DNA from: GCA-2686295 sp964402995
GTDB taxonomy: Archaea; Nanobdellota; Nanobdellia; Woesearchaeales; GCA-2686295
Assembly (NCBI GenBank): GCA_964402995.1
Contig: CAYOEA010000012.1
Location: forward strand, 1-35,342
Direction of reading: 5' to 3'
DNA: 35,342 nucleotides
Below, piece by piece: positions 14,616 through 22,545 of this stretch. The notes beneath the pieces were generated by a model. The model was not told the origin of the DNA and did not search any database. It was given only the letters and a program-made list of their open reading frames with translations. Numbering within the stretch: the stretch's first letter is position 1; each line of letters begins with the position of its first letter. Position numbers and translations under genes: made by a program.

Positions 14616-14662
14616 CCAGACTAAGCTATGGGGTCATATCTAGTTTCTTTGTATCGTGAAAC

Positions 14663-14673
14663 TTTTTATAAAA
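14663..14673 (-). promoter_or_regulatory. TATA box of tRNA-Ile
   Basis: TTTTATAAAAA on the minus strand, 38 nt (upstream edge) from the first base of the mature tRNA. This spacing suits a stable-RNA promoter with a short 5' leader. Confidence 0.6.
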
Positions 14674-14874
14674 CTTTTGGAAATAGCTAGTATTTCCAAC
14701 AGTTCAGAACTGTTTGTTCTCAGTTCTGTATGTTACGGAAATTATAACAATTTCCGAAGTTCTAATGGTTTTTATATCCATTAGTAACTTTTGGAAAACA
14801 TCTAGTTTTTCAACAGTTTAGAAATTGTTTTTTTTTTTGATTTCTATTCACTTTTGGAAAATAACTTGATTTTC
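14674..14874. repeat. Array of about seven hairpins with repeated CTTTTGGAAA
   Basis: The stretch is almost continuously self-complementary. Hairpins: TTGGAAATA-GCTAG-TATTTCCAA (14677-14699); AACAGTTC/GAACTGTT (14698-14714), overlapping CAGAACTG/CAGTTCTG (14705-14728); CGGAAATT-ATAAC-AATTTCCG (14736-14756); CTAATGG/CCATTAG (14762-14784); TTGGAAAAC/GTTTTTCAA (14791-14813); AACAGTTT/AAATTGTT (14812-14829); GAAAAT/ATTTTC (14857-14874). CTTTTGGAAA occurs at 14674, 14788 and 14851, so part of the array is a diverged tandem duplication. On the plus strand an 11-T run (14828-14838) could terminate transcription. It lies downstream of the antiporter gene and upstream of the tRNA-Ile promoter on the minus strand. 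Confidence 0.7.
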
Positions 14875-14887
14875 TCGTGTGTAGAAC

Positions 14888-16084
14888 TTACTTCTTGATT
14901 GTTTTAGTGCTTTTACTCTTTCTAAGCATCTTATGACTAAAGTGCACTGCAAATGTAGAACTAACATAACTATATACAAAGAACATAAACGCTAAACTTA
15001 ATATCAAACTAATTCCTGCTAACTCAGAGAAATAAAATTGCATGAGAAGCATCACCATTATTACTTCTATTCCTTGTGCTACATTTAATGTAAAATACCA
15101 TTTTTCTTTGAAATTTAATTTTTTCAAGAACAAAACAGTACAACCATATCTTATTAGAATAAATAATGCGAATAATCCCAGCCCCTTTATCCACATTAGT
15201 ATTCCAGGTATTTCTATTTGCATTCCAAAGATTATGAATATGATAAAGAACAATATGTGTCCAAGCAAAGCAAAATATTTCTTATGTGCTGCTTTTCGTG
15301 TTAATCCTCGTAAGAAAATTCCATAGACTGCAACTGCAAGACTTCCATTCGCGCCCAAATATTCTGTTATTACAAAAATGAATATTGCAACTGATAATAT
15401 AAGTAAAGCAGATAATTCTTTTGTAATGTTAAAATGCTTCATCAGTTGAAAAAAGAAATAAGCCATAAAAATTCCAAATAAAACCGCGAACAATATTTCT
15501 GCGCTTGCTACAAACGCTGAATTAGTAATCATTTGAGCATCTAACGCAGTTGCACTTTCTAAGTATCCAATTAAAAAAAATGCGAATACTACAACTATTG
15601 GTCCTGATATAACTCCTTCAATTTTAAGCATTTCATTTATTTTATTCTTTTTTCCTTTGAAGAATTCCATGCTAATACTAGAATCTGATCCATAAATGAT
15701 AATACTTAACAATACACAAAGTATCAAAGTCTGAAATGGATTTCCTGGTATATCAAAAGTCATATAGACAAATAAGGTTAGTAAATAAGTCGTTATCACA
15801 AAAAATATCAAATTAAACTTCAATACTTGCAAGAAGTTCTTCAAGATGTGTGTTAAATCCACTTCCATTGCTGTTTCTAAAACAATCAATATCAAAGCCA
15901 AGGCTCCAATAGCTAGTGTGAATTCGTGAGAAAATACCTCTAAGCCAAATACTGTCAATCCAAAACCTGCCAGCACTAAGAACAACACATTAGAAAGTCT
16001 TAATTTATTGGTAATTGCGGTTACAATTACACCCATCACAAGGAGTATTGCAATATAGAATAAACTAAGTATATACTGTTCCAT
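14888..16084 (-). CDS. Cation:proton antiporter (CPA superfamily)
   Basis: 398-aa integral membrane protein with about 11-12 hydrophobic segments and a basic cytoplasmic tail (KSTKTIKK), no RCK/TrkA-N domain. The TM layout and LIVLETAMEVDL segment (about 66-77) fit the monovalent cation:proton antiporter superfamily. The site is unusual. The TM4-like segment has YGSDSSIS, and where most family members have ND or DD after E-S-X-X the sequence reads IEGVISGPIVVV, without the Asp. It may therefore use a different proton site or transport differently. TATA-like AATTATAAAA lies about 35 nt upstream of the ATG. Its 3' end abuts the hairpin array. Confidence 0.75.
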   Translation of the reverse strand: MEQYILSLFYIAILLVMGVIVTAITNKLRLSNVLFLVLAGFGLTVFGLEVFSHEFTLAIGALALILIVLETAMEVDLTHILKNFLQVLKFNLIFFVITTYLLTLFVYMTFDIPGNPFQTLILCVLLSIIIYGSDSSISMEFFKGKKNKINEMLKIEGVISGPIVVVFAFFLIGYLESATALDAQMITNSAFVASAEILFAVLFGIFMAYFFFQLMKHFNITKELSALLILSVAIFIFVITEYLGANGSLAVAVYGIFLRGLTRKAAHKKYFALLGHILFFIIFIIFGMQIEIPGILMWIKGLGLFALFILIRYGCTVLFLKKLNFKEKWYFTLNVAQGIEVIMVMLLMQFYFSELAGISLILSLAFMFFVYSYVSSTFAVHFSHKMLRKSKSTKTIKK

Positions 16085-16154
16085 GAAAAACTTTCAGAAT
16101 TATTACTATTAAAGCTTTTATAATTATTCTAGAAGAGTGAAAATAAAAATTAAT

Positions 16155-16562
16155 TTATTTTTTTAATATGTTTTCAGCGTATATTTTAATTAAATTATTA
16201 ACTTTATATCCATCTACAAATTCTTGAATATTTTTTGTTTTAAATCCTGCTCGCATAACAATTTTATTTGCACATTTTTCACTTAATATATTTCGATCAA
16301 TTAAATATGCCATTACTTTATTATCTTCAATAACTAATCCAAGTTCGCCTTTATTTCCTGTGTTTCGATTTAATAGTTTCCCTTCTAAGCCTATGGACTC
16401 ATCAACAATGGCATATACATCATCAAGAGATAAGTCTTGTTCAGCTACTGCATTTTTAATTTGTTTTCTTACATAAGCACCATTAGAACTCATTAATTGT
16501 GTTATTCGTATAGATCCAGCCATATTTTTCAAGCGTTCTATTTCTTTGTCATTTTCACTCAT
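16155..16562 (-). CDS. Unknown 135-aa protein
   Basis: Not recognised. It is a soluble, helix-rich, charged protein. The first half (LKNMAGSIRITQLMSSNGAYVRKQIKNAV) is helical, the centre (GELGLVIEDNKVMAYLIDRN) looks like a small beta unit, and it ends in Lys-rich helices. The TATA-like GTATTTAAAC at about 16587-16596 lies about 30-34 nt before the ATG, so it is probably leaderless and transcribed alone. Neighbours upstream and downstream on the same strand have their own promoters. Confidence 0.65.
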   Translation of the reverse strand: MSENDKEIERLKNMAGSIRITQLMSSNGAYVRKQIKNAVAEQDLSLDDVYAIVDESIGLEGKLLNRNTGNKGELGLVIEDNKVMAYLIDRNILSEKCANKIVMRAGFKTKNIQEFVDGYKVNNLIKIYAENILKK

Positions 16563-16606
16563 AAATAATAAGAAATGTGATTTGGTTTAAATACTTAAGG
16601 TGAAAT

Positions 16607-17062
16607 TTATCTGCATTTCATACAAACTGGAAGTCCATCTTTAAATTCGACAACTTTTACACTTGCACTACATTTAGAACAAACAATATATCTTGCATTA
16701 GCTTTATCGATAAAATCAATCCAATTTAATAGAAGATTTCCAACATTCAAAGTTCTTTTTTTAGTTTTAATATCTTTCATTAATTCAAAAAGTCTTTCTG
16801 TAGAACTATTTCTTTCTTGGTTATTAACTTCTCGCTCTAATTTAAGCCCGCCATCGTGTAAATCAATACCAGGATATTCTTTTCTTAAATTGAAAAAAAT
16901 GGCTTCTAATTCAAAGTCTATTTTGTCTAAAAACTTCTTAAATTCAATATCACCTTCTGCTTTTTGCTTTACAACTAATTTGTCAAATTCGTCTTTAGAA
17001 AAATCTGCTTTAAGCATTGATGGTAAGAATTCATGTTTTACTTCGTGAGTATCTCGATACAT
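16607..17062 (-). CDS. Unknown protein with C-terminal zinc ribbon
   Basis: 151 aa from the ATG at 17062. Another in-frame ATG at 17068 is only 26 nt from the TATA box (17086-17094), while 17062 is 32 nt from it, the usual spacing here. The first 120 residues are charged and helical, with a possible coiled coil; the last 25 form a Cys4 ribbon (VCSKC ... VCMKC). It is likely nucleic-acid- or protein-binding. No family is recognised. Confidence 0.65.
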   Translation of the reverse strand: MYRDTHEVKHEFLPSMLKADFSKDEFDKLVVKQKAEGDIEFKKFLDKIDFELEAIFFNLRKEYPGIDLHDGGLKLEREVNNQERNSSTERLFELMKDIKTKKRTLNVGNLLLNWIDFIDKANARYIVCSKCSASVKVVEFKDGLPVCMKCR

Positions 17063-17109
17063 AAACATTAGAAAATAGAATACTGTATTTAAAGTTATTT
17101 AAATTTCTA

Positions 17110-17754
17110 TTAAATTATTGAGAACAATGATTGTGCAATAAAAACTTCTACAATAGTTAGAATAAAGGTAAAAAAAGCCATCCCAAGCACGATTCCACCA
17201 ACTTCATTAAAATTTAATTCTTTATAGAGTAACCATGTTAGAAATGCAGTTCCTCCACCATACAAAGTTATTGCCATCATAGGCATTGTGTGAAATGATA
17301 GCCCTAAAGAGCCCAACATCCCAACTATTGCAGGTTTATTTATACCTATCTTAGTATCTTGATGACTTAGAAAAGAATAATTCTTACTAAGGGATATTAA
17401 TCCTTTAAACACATACATTAAAATCAATGTGTTAAGCCCGGATATAAATAAGAAAAATGGTTCAAAACTAAATTCTATGAACATCCATATTAGCGCTGCG
17501 ATAGTAATCAATAAAATTAACTTTCCAATATGAAATTTATGAAAGAAGAATTCATGCATCCATGACTCAGGACCATATTTTTCTTTTACAGAATGTCCTT
17601 TTCGAATTAAATGTTTATTAGATTTCTTTAATGCTTTTTTATCATGTCCATGGTGAGCCAATACATCATCAACAAGTGATGGATCTAGTCCTTCAGCTAG
17701 AAGTTTATCTGTTAGTTGTTCTATATGTAAAGAAGTCTCACCTATCTTTTTCAT
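17110..17754 (-). CDS. Unknown four- to five-span membrane protein
   Basis: 214 aa. A cytosolic N-terminal part of about 75 residues is rich in His and Lys (LAHHGHDKKALKKSNKHLIRK) and resembles a helical EF/SHOCT-like sensor only by composition. It is followed by hydrophobic segments at about 77-96, 98-117, 143-157, 160-175 and 185-211. ATATTTAAATAG lies about 33 nt before the ATG. There is no transporter motif. It sits between the alanyl-tRNA synthetase and the zinc-ribbon protein, all with separate TATA boxes. Confidence 0.65.
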   Translation of the reverse strand: MKKIGETSLHIEQLTDKLLAEGLDPSLVDDVLAHHGHDKKALKKSNKHLIRKGHSVKEKYGPESWMHEFFFHKFHIGKLILLITIAALIWMFIEFSFEPFFLFISGLNTLILMYVFKGLISLSKNYSFLSHQDTKIGINKPAIVGMLGSLGLSFHTMPMMAITLYGGGTAFLTWLLYKELNFNEVGGIVLGMAFFTFILTIVEVFIAQSLFSII

Positions 17755-17790
17755 AAATAAGATAATCTCAAATAATCTATTTAAATATTT

Positions 17791-19671
17791 CTAAACTAGA
17801 ATAGCTTTTATTCTTCTAACGCCTGCAGCTACACTTTCTTCTTTTTTTATCTTGAAAGTGCCCATTGAAGACGTATTCTCGCAATGCGGTCCCATGCATA
17901 TTTCTTTAGAAAAGTTACCTATTGAATAAACCCATACTTCGTCAGGATACTTTGCTCCAAATTCTGATTGAGCTCCTGATTTCAAAGCATCTGCAAGCGG
18001 CATCTTAACTTTTGTTATTGCAGCGTTCATAGAAATCTCTGAATTTATTAACTCTTCAATCATAGCTTTTTCTTCAGCAGTTAGTTTTCTTGAAAAGTTA
18101 AAATCAAAGCGTAATCTTTCTGATGTAATATTTGATCCTTTTTGTTTTACGTCATCTCCAAGTACTTTTCGAAGAGCTTCATTTAACATATGAGTTGCTG
18201 TATGTAATTTCTTAGTATTATCCGAATCATCTGCGAGTCCACCCTTAAAGCGTTTCTCAGCTCCCGCTCTAGACAGTTCTTGATGATGTTTATACAATGA
18301 TTGAAATTCAGCCATCACTTTATCTTCATCTTTAATTGAGGCCTTATATGCATCTTTAATTTCTTCTGTTGTCATTTCAGGAGGCATACCTTCGCTTTGA
18401 AATAAATCAAATAACCATTTAGCATCAATTGAAACTTCTTTTTCTTTTGCTTGCCATTCTAACAAATAAGTTTCAATATGTTTATAATCAAATTCTCCGC
18501 CATTAGTTTTTCGATCAGCAACTGCAAAGCCAGTCATTTTTTTCTTTATATCTCTAAGTCCTTTCTCAATTGTGTTGATGAACTTATTGCTTTCTTTTAA
18601 GAATTCTTCAATGATAAAATCTCGTTTTTCTTTTAGTATTGGAAAGTCTGCAGAATATTCACCAATAATTCTATCTGCAATTCGTTTAATATTATCAGGA
18701 ACATCTTTTTTAGTATCTAATAGGTATAGATGTCTTATACTTCGTCTAATAAATCTTCTAAGTATATATCCTTGATCAACATTTGATGGAACTGTGCTTC
18801 GTTCATCTCCTAAAATGAATGTTGATGCTCGCATATGGTCTGTTATAATTCTAAGTGATAGGTCTTGTTCTTCGCTTAATTCTGTGCCACCTAAAAATAC
18901 TATTTCTTTGATAAATTCATAAATTGGTTTTAGTTCATTAGTTTCATAAACAGTTTTTTGACCATCTAGAATCATCATAACTCTTTCAACACCCATCCCT
19001 GTATCTACATTTTTTTGTTTTAAAGGAATATATTTTCCATCTTTAGTCTTTTCATATTCCATAAATACGTTATTCCAAATTTCAACCCAAGTATCATCTT
19101 TTGGATCGAACTTTGCTGGTGCATCGCCTTCTTCTTTCCATATGAACATTTCAGAATCAGGTCCGCAAGGTCCAGTTTCACCAGCTGGGCCCCACCAATT
19201 ATCTTCTTTAGATAAAAATGCAATCCTATCTTGCGAAATACCAAGACTAATCCATGCATTATATGATTCTTCATCTTTTGGAGCGTCAGAATCTCCTGCA
19301 AAACAAGTTACTGCTAATTTTTGAACAGGTATGCCTAACTCTTTTGTTAGAAATTTAAAACTCATTTCTATTGCTTCTTTCTTAAAATAATCTCCAAAAC
19401 TCCAATTTCCAAGCATTTCAAAGAATGTTAAATGTGTTGCATCTCCAACTTCATCTATATCGCCTGTTCTGATACATTTTTGAAAACCAGCAACAGTCTT
19501 TCCTTTAGGATGTGGTTCTCCCATTAAGAATGGTACTAATGGATGCATTCCTGCAGTTGTAAATAGTACTGAAGGGTCATTTTCAGGTATTAAAGGAGCA
19601 GAATCTATTTCTGCATGATTATGTTTCTTGAAAAATTCTATGTATTTTCGTTTAAGATCTTTTGAATTCAT
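17791..19671 (-). CDS. alaS: Alanyl-tRNA synthetase, short form
   Basis: 626-aa class II synthetase charging tRNA-Ala in the cytosol. The N-terminal catalytic core shows FTTAGMHPLVPFLMGEPHP, FFEMLGNWSFGDYFKKEA (motif 2 region) and GPAGETGPCGPDSEMF, then the GMGVERVMM block (motif 3). The helical tRNA-recognition domain follows. A C-terminal editing domain has the zinc ligands HTATH (about 488-492) and CMGPHC (near 587). At about 626 aa it lacks the C-Ala oligomerisation domain of the usual 850-900-aa enzymes, ending just after the editing domain. Short forms of this kind occur in reduced-genome lineages. TATA-like GATTTATATAGC lies about 30-40 nt upstream, divergent from the next gene. Confidence 0.93.
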   Translation of the reverse strand: MNSKDLKRKYIEFFKKHNHAEIDSAPLIPENDPSVLFTTAGMHPLVPFLMGEPHPKGKTVAGFQKCIRTGDIDEVGDATHLTFFEMLGNWSFGDYFKKEAIEMSFKFLTKELGIPVQKLAVTCFAGDSDAPKDEESYNAWISLGISQDRIAFLSKEDNWWGPAGETGPCGPDSEMFIWKEEGDAPAKFDPKDDTWVEIWNNVFMEYEKTKDGKYIPLKQKNVDTGMGVERVMMILDGQKTVYETNELKPIYEFIKEIVFLGGTELSEEQDLSLRIITDHMRASTFILGDERSTVPSNVDQGYILRRFIRRSIRHLYLLDTKKDVPDNIKRIADRIIGEYSADFPILKEKRDFIIEEFLKESNKFINTIEKGLRDIKKKMTGFAVADRKTNGGEFDYKHIETYLLEWQAKEKEVSIDAKWLFDLFQSEGMPPEMTTEEIKDAYKASIKDEDKVMAEFQSLYKHHQELSRAGAEKRFKGGLADDSDNTKKLHTATHMLNEALRKVLGDDVKQKGSNITSERLRFDFNFSRKLTAEEKAMIEELINSEISMNAAITKVKMPLADALKSGAQSEFGAKYPDEVWVYSIGNFSKEICMGPHCENTSSMGTFKIKKEESVAAGVRRIKAILV

Positions 19672-19829
19672 AGAGTTGATGAATAAGAAAGAGCTATATA
19701 AATCTTATTGAATTGATTACTAAATCATTTGAAATAATCGAATGTGTCACTTCCAAGTGGTAAATAATAGAAAGATTTATATATTAATACTACCTAAATA
19801 AGCATACATTACTTAAAATATTTACTAAA

Positions 19830-21683
19830 ATGAGCTTTGAAAAACTATATACAATTGAGCCTTCAAAAAAAGGTTGGAAAACATTCTTACCTGTATTTTC
19901 CACGCCTAATATAATTATGGGTGTATCAACAGCGGATTATGACAACATAGCTGCTGCAGAAAGCTCAATAAATCTGATGCTTGCAGTAAAAGAATCAGAC
20001 ATCAAACATTCTTTCGATCCAGATTATCTTCATAAAAAAGATATTCTACTTTCAGAACTTGAATTGCCTGAATTAATTGAAGAGGGAAACTCTCATCAAA
20101 TTGAATCAAGAGATAATGAATTCTTAGTTCATTCACCAGGTTTAATTTGGTATAGTCGAAATGTTGAAGTTGCAAATGTTAAACGATTCAAGTCGTGGAC
20201 ACCAGCAAAGAATCACTTCCTATCTCAAACTGCAAAAAAAGACGCTAAATCTAAAGATTCTACTTGTAATATTGATTTGGATGGCAAAGTGATACAATTA
20301 ACACAGTTTCAAAATTTTAACCCCGCAGTATCTAAAACAAATATAACATATTCAACTGAAATTCTAGAACAATTATTTGAAAAAACTGATGAAAACGGTT
20401 CAAAAACATATGATAATACTGCTCAAACAATTGCGTGGAAAGAATCAGTTTTTAAATTAATAATAGATCATATGGATTCTCCTTTTGGAAAATTCATACA
20501 AGGCAAATATGCTATAACTGATATAAGAAATTTAAGCCCTAAACAAGCAATTGGTATTTCAAATGATTTAGTTGTAAATTTGAAACAATATGATACGCAA
20601 GAAAATGATGATTATTCGTTTGTTGAAGCAGATGTAAAAAACACCATGGATTTGTTACAAGAAGGCTTAGAAAAAGGTTCATTTAAAGGTGTTTGTAGAA
20701 ATATATCAAACGTTTCAAAAGCAATATTTGAAGCGATTAAATCAAATCAAGTTAAATTTAATCAATTAAGCAATACTTATTGTATTTCAGATTCGGGAAG
20801 TGAATTTGAACCTAAGAAAAGCACTGTTGGACATGCCTGGCCATCTTATGTTGTTGTAATGCCTGATGCATCTTTAGAGATTTCTTCCTTAGATTCAACC
20901 TGGCACGGTGTTGATGTTACTCTTCCAAGATTTGAGTCAAAAGCAAGAAAATTAGCAACAAAACCTGGTTCTTTAGATTCAATCATTAATTATTATGAAT
21001 TGATGTTGTCAGACGATACATCTAGCAAAGGTATTTCTAAAGAAGACAAACAAGTATATTATACTAAACAATTTGCGCAAATAATTATTCAAAATAAAGA
21101 TATTAAATCAGCAGGTAATTTAACTATTCCAGTAACATCTTATCTAAGCAATCTTGAAGATCTAAATGAATCGCATGTTGAACTCGCTTGGCGTTTAAAT
21201 GGTGAACTTGGAATTAATACGACAACAGAAGTAATTGATAATTATGTTAATCAAACAGTTGGCAAGTATATGGCTAGTTTTTTCTTTGAAAATCCCAATT
21301 TACAATTAGCGGTTATAGATTCATTAAAAACTAATCATACCGAATCATACATCAACGAGATTACTACTGGTGGAAAAGGCAACGGTATAAGATTGAGAGC
21401 TAAAATTAGAGAATTGAATCCTGAAGAATTAGGGGAATTTTCTCCTGTAACCAATTCCGCAGATGCACTTGAACTAAATTATTTAATTTCATGGAACAAT
21501 GTTTTAGAATCAAAACTTGGTTACGCTGTTATGAATAATAATGAGCCTCAAGTAAAACTTGACAAAGTTAATGAAATATTAACTGATTTAAATCCGATTA
21601 AATTTGCAGAAATAAAAAAGACTCATTCAACATACTCTATAGTTAAAGACTTCAATAATATTTATTCAAGTATGAACGATTAA
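19830..21683 (+). CDS. Transglutaminase-like superfamily protein
   Basis: 617 aa without signal peptide or membrane segment. Residues 287-355 carry the order of a transglutaminase/papain-like triad: GVCRNISNVSKAIF (C289), GHAWPSYVVV (H335) and LDSTWHGV (D355). The flanking 280 and 260 residues are not recognised. In this superfamily the triad serves cross-linking, proteolysis or amide hydrolysis; which applies cannot be told. Cytosolic location is inferred from the missing signal. It is divergent from alaS. Possible TATA elements are TTTATATAT (19777-19785) and CTAAATAAG (19794-19802), so a short leader is likely. Confidence 0.65.
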   Translation: MSFEKLYTIEPSKKGWKTFLPVFSTPNIIMGVSTADYDNIAAAESSINLMLAVKESDIKHSFDPDYLHKKDILLSELELPELIEEGNSHQIESRDNEFLVHSPGLIWYSRNVEVANVKRFKSWTPAKNHFLSQTAKKDAKSKDSTCNIDLDGKVIQLTQFQNFNPAVSKTNITYSTEILEQLFEKTDENGSKTYDNTAQTIAWKESVFKLIIDHMDSPFGKFIQGKYAITDIRNLSPKQAIGISNDLVVNLKQYDTQENDDYSFVEADVKNTMDLLQEGLEKGSFKGVCRNISNVSKAIFEAIKSNQVKFNQLSNTYCISDSGSEFEPKKSTVGHAWPSYVVVMPDASLEISSLDSTWHGVDVTLPRFESKARKLATKPGSLDSIINYYELMLSDDTSSKGISKEDKQVYYTKQFAQIIIQNKDIKSAGNLTIPVTSYLSNLEDLNESHVELAWRLNGELGINTTTEVIDNYVNQTVGKYMASFFFENPNLQLAVIDSLKTNHTESYINEITTGGKGNGIRLRAKIRELNPEELGEFSPVTNSADALELNYLISWNNVLESKLGYAVMNNNEPQVKLDKVNEILTDLNPIKFAEIKKTHSTYSIVKDFNNIYSSMND

Positions 21684-21740
21684 TTATTTCTAAGATATAT
21701 CAAAAAACTTTTAAATTAAAACTTTCAAATATAATCTAAA

Positions 21741-22289
21741 ATGTTACTACACAAACACGGACTTCATTATGTTTCAAGTATTATCAGAGATTTAATGTCT
21801 GAAATTAAACACCACAACCACCGATCCACAGGAGAATTATATGGGTTGATGAAGAAAGCTAGCGCAGTATTTTTAGAATTTGGAAATCATTCTTCTTATG
21901 TTTGCACTAAATTAAGTTCTGAAAATAACGAAATAGCAATGATTATGAAACATCTACCTAATCAGTCTGGACAGGATTTCAATAGTTTAAGAGACCTGGA
22001 TAATTTTTTCTTAACTGAATTTAAAAAATTACACGAACAATTTATCGGATTACAAACTGAGATAGATAGTAATATTAACAGTGTTTCAGGTGGATTTGAA
22101 TGGATTAAACCTTTATATTTGCAATTATCTCATACTGCCACGTTGTTAAATGAAATCGAAGCAAAATCAATTGACACAGCAACAAAAATCAATAAAATAG
22201 ATGAGGAACTTCATGAAGAAATGGATTGGCTTAAGAAAGGGGATCATGAGATGAGTGACTTTAAACATAATATTAGGAGTTGGCTATGA
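21741..22289 (+). CDS. Helical coiled-coil protein
   Basis: 182 aa, almost entirely helical, His-rich near the N-terminus (KHHNHRST). Heptad-like stretches run from about 85 to 170, and there is no membrane segment. TTTTAAATT lies 32 nt before the ATG. Its TGA overlaps the ATG of the next gene (ATGA), and that gene encodes a small membrane protein with its own Shine-Dalgarno inside this frame. The two are therefore coupled and probably form a complex at the membrane. Function unknown. Confidence 0.7.
   Translation: MLLHKHGLHYVSSIIRDLMSEIKHHNHRSTGELYGLMKKASAVFLEFGNHSSYVCTKLSSENNEIAMIMKHLPNQSGQDFNSLRDLDNFFLTEFKKLHEQFIGLQTEIDSNINSVSGGFEWIKPLYLQLSHTATLLNEIEAKSIDTATKINKIDEELHEEMDWLKKGDHEMSDFKHNIRSWL
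22275..22279 (+). promoter_or_regulatory. Shine-Dalgarno deciding the start of the small membrane protein
   Basis: AGGAG inside the end of the coiled-coil gene, 6 nt before the ATG at 22286. It supports that ATG over an in-frame TTG at 22280. Confidence 0.65.
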
Positions 22290-22525
22290 GTAGCGGGTAC
22301 GGTTCTAACGACACTAATTATATGGGATACATTAATATTCTTGTAAGAGCAATTCCGCTATTAGTTGGTGCGTTATTCTTAGTGGATTCTATGCGCATAT
22401 ATAATCCTCCATTCCTATATTACATGACTGATGAAACAAAGATAATGTATGCGTCTTTACTGTTAATTCTATGCGGTTTAATATTCCTTGGACAACATTT
22501 CTTTAAGAAAAAGAGCCCTTATTAG
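22286..22525 (+). CDS. Two-span small membrane protein
   Basis: 79 aa from the ATG at 22286, fixed by AGGAG 6 nt upstream. A Gly/Ser/Asn-rich start (MSSGYGSNDTNYMGY) is followed by hydrophobic segments at about 18-33 and 53-69 and a basic end (FFKKKSPY). The topology is two helices with both ends probably on the same side. It overlaps the coiled-coil gene by 4 nt. No family is recognised. Confidence 0.7.
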   Translation: MSSGYGSNDTNYMGYINILVRAIPLLVGALFLVDSMRIYNPPFLYYMTDETKIMYASLLLILCGLIFLGQHFFKKKSPY

Positions 22526-22545
22526 TTCTAAGGTTGGCTGATAAT

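Larger units (their letters stand above)
14406..14635 (-). tRNA. tRNA-Ile(UAU) with three introns
   Basis: Minus-strand gene of 230 nt. Exons 14635-14616, 14586-14569, 14531-14510 and 14419-14406 join to a 74-nt cloverleaf: acceptor GACCCCA/TGGGGTC with discriminator A, D stem GCTT/GAGT with loop AGTCTGGTA, anticodon stem CCGGT/GTCGG with loop CTTATAA (anticodon UAU), variable TGGTC, T stem CCGGG/CCCGG with loop TTCAAAT. CCA is not encoded. Each junction can be drawn as a bulge-helix-bulge with a 4-bp central helix (GTCT/GGAC, CTTA/TAGG, TTCA/TGAA), as cut by the archaeal splicing endonuclease; the last two predict exactly the cloverleaf boundaries. UAU reads AUA, a codon most archaea decode with an agmatidine-modified CAU tRNA. 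A TATA box at 14663-14673 drives it. Confidence 0.85.

Noticed and set aside
14406..14635. RNase P RNA, SRP RNA or tmRNA as identity of the structured region
   Set aside because: The ends pair as a 7-bp acceptor stem and four exons give a canonical tRNA. The conserved blocks of the other RNAs are missing.
14674..14874. CRISPR array
   Set aside because: The repeats are imperfect, unevenly spaced and separated by other hairpins, not by unique spacers of constant length. No cas gene is visible.
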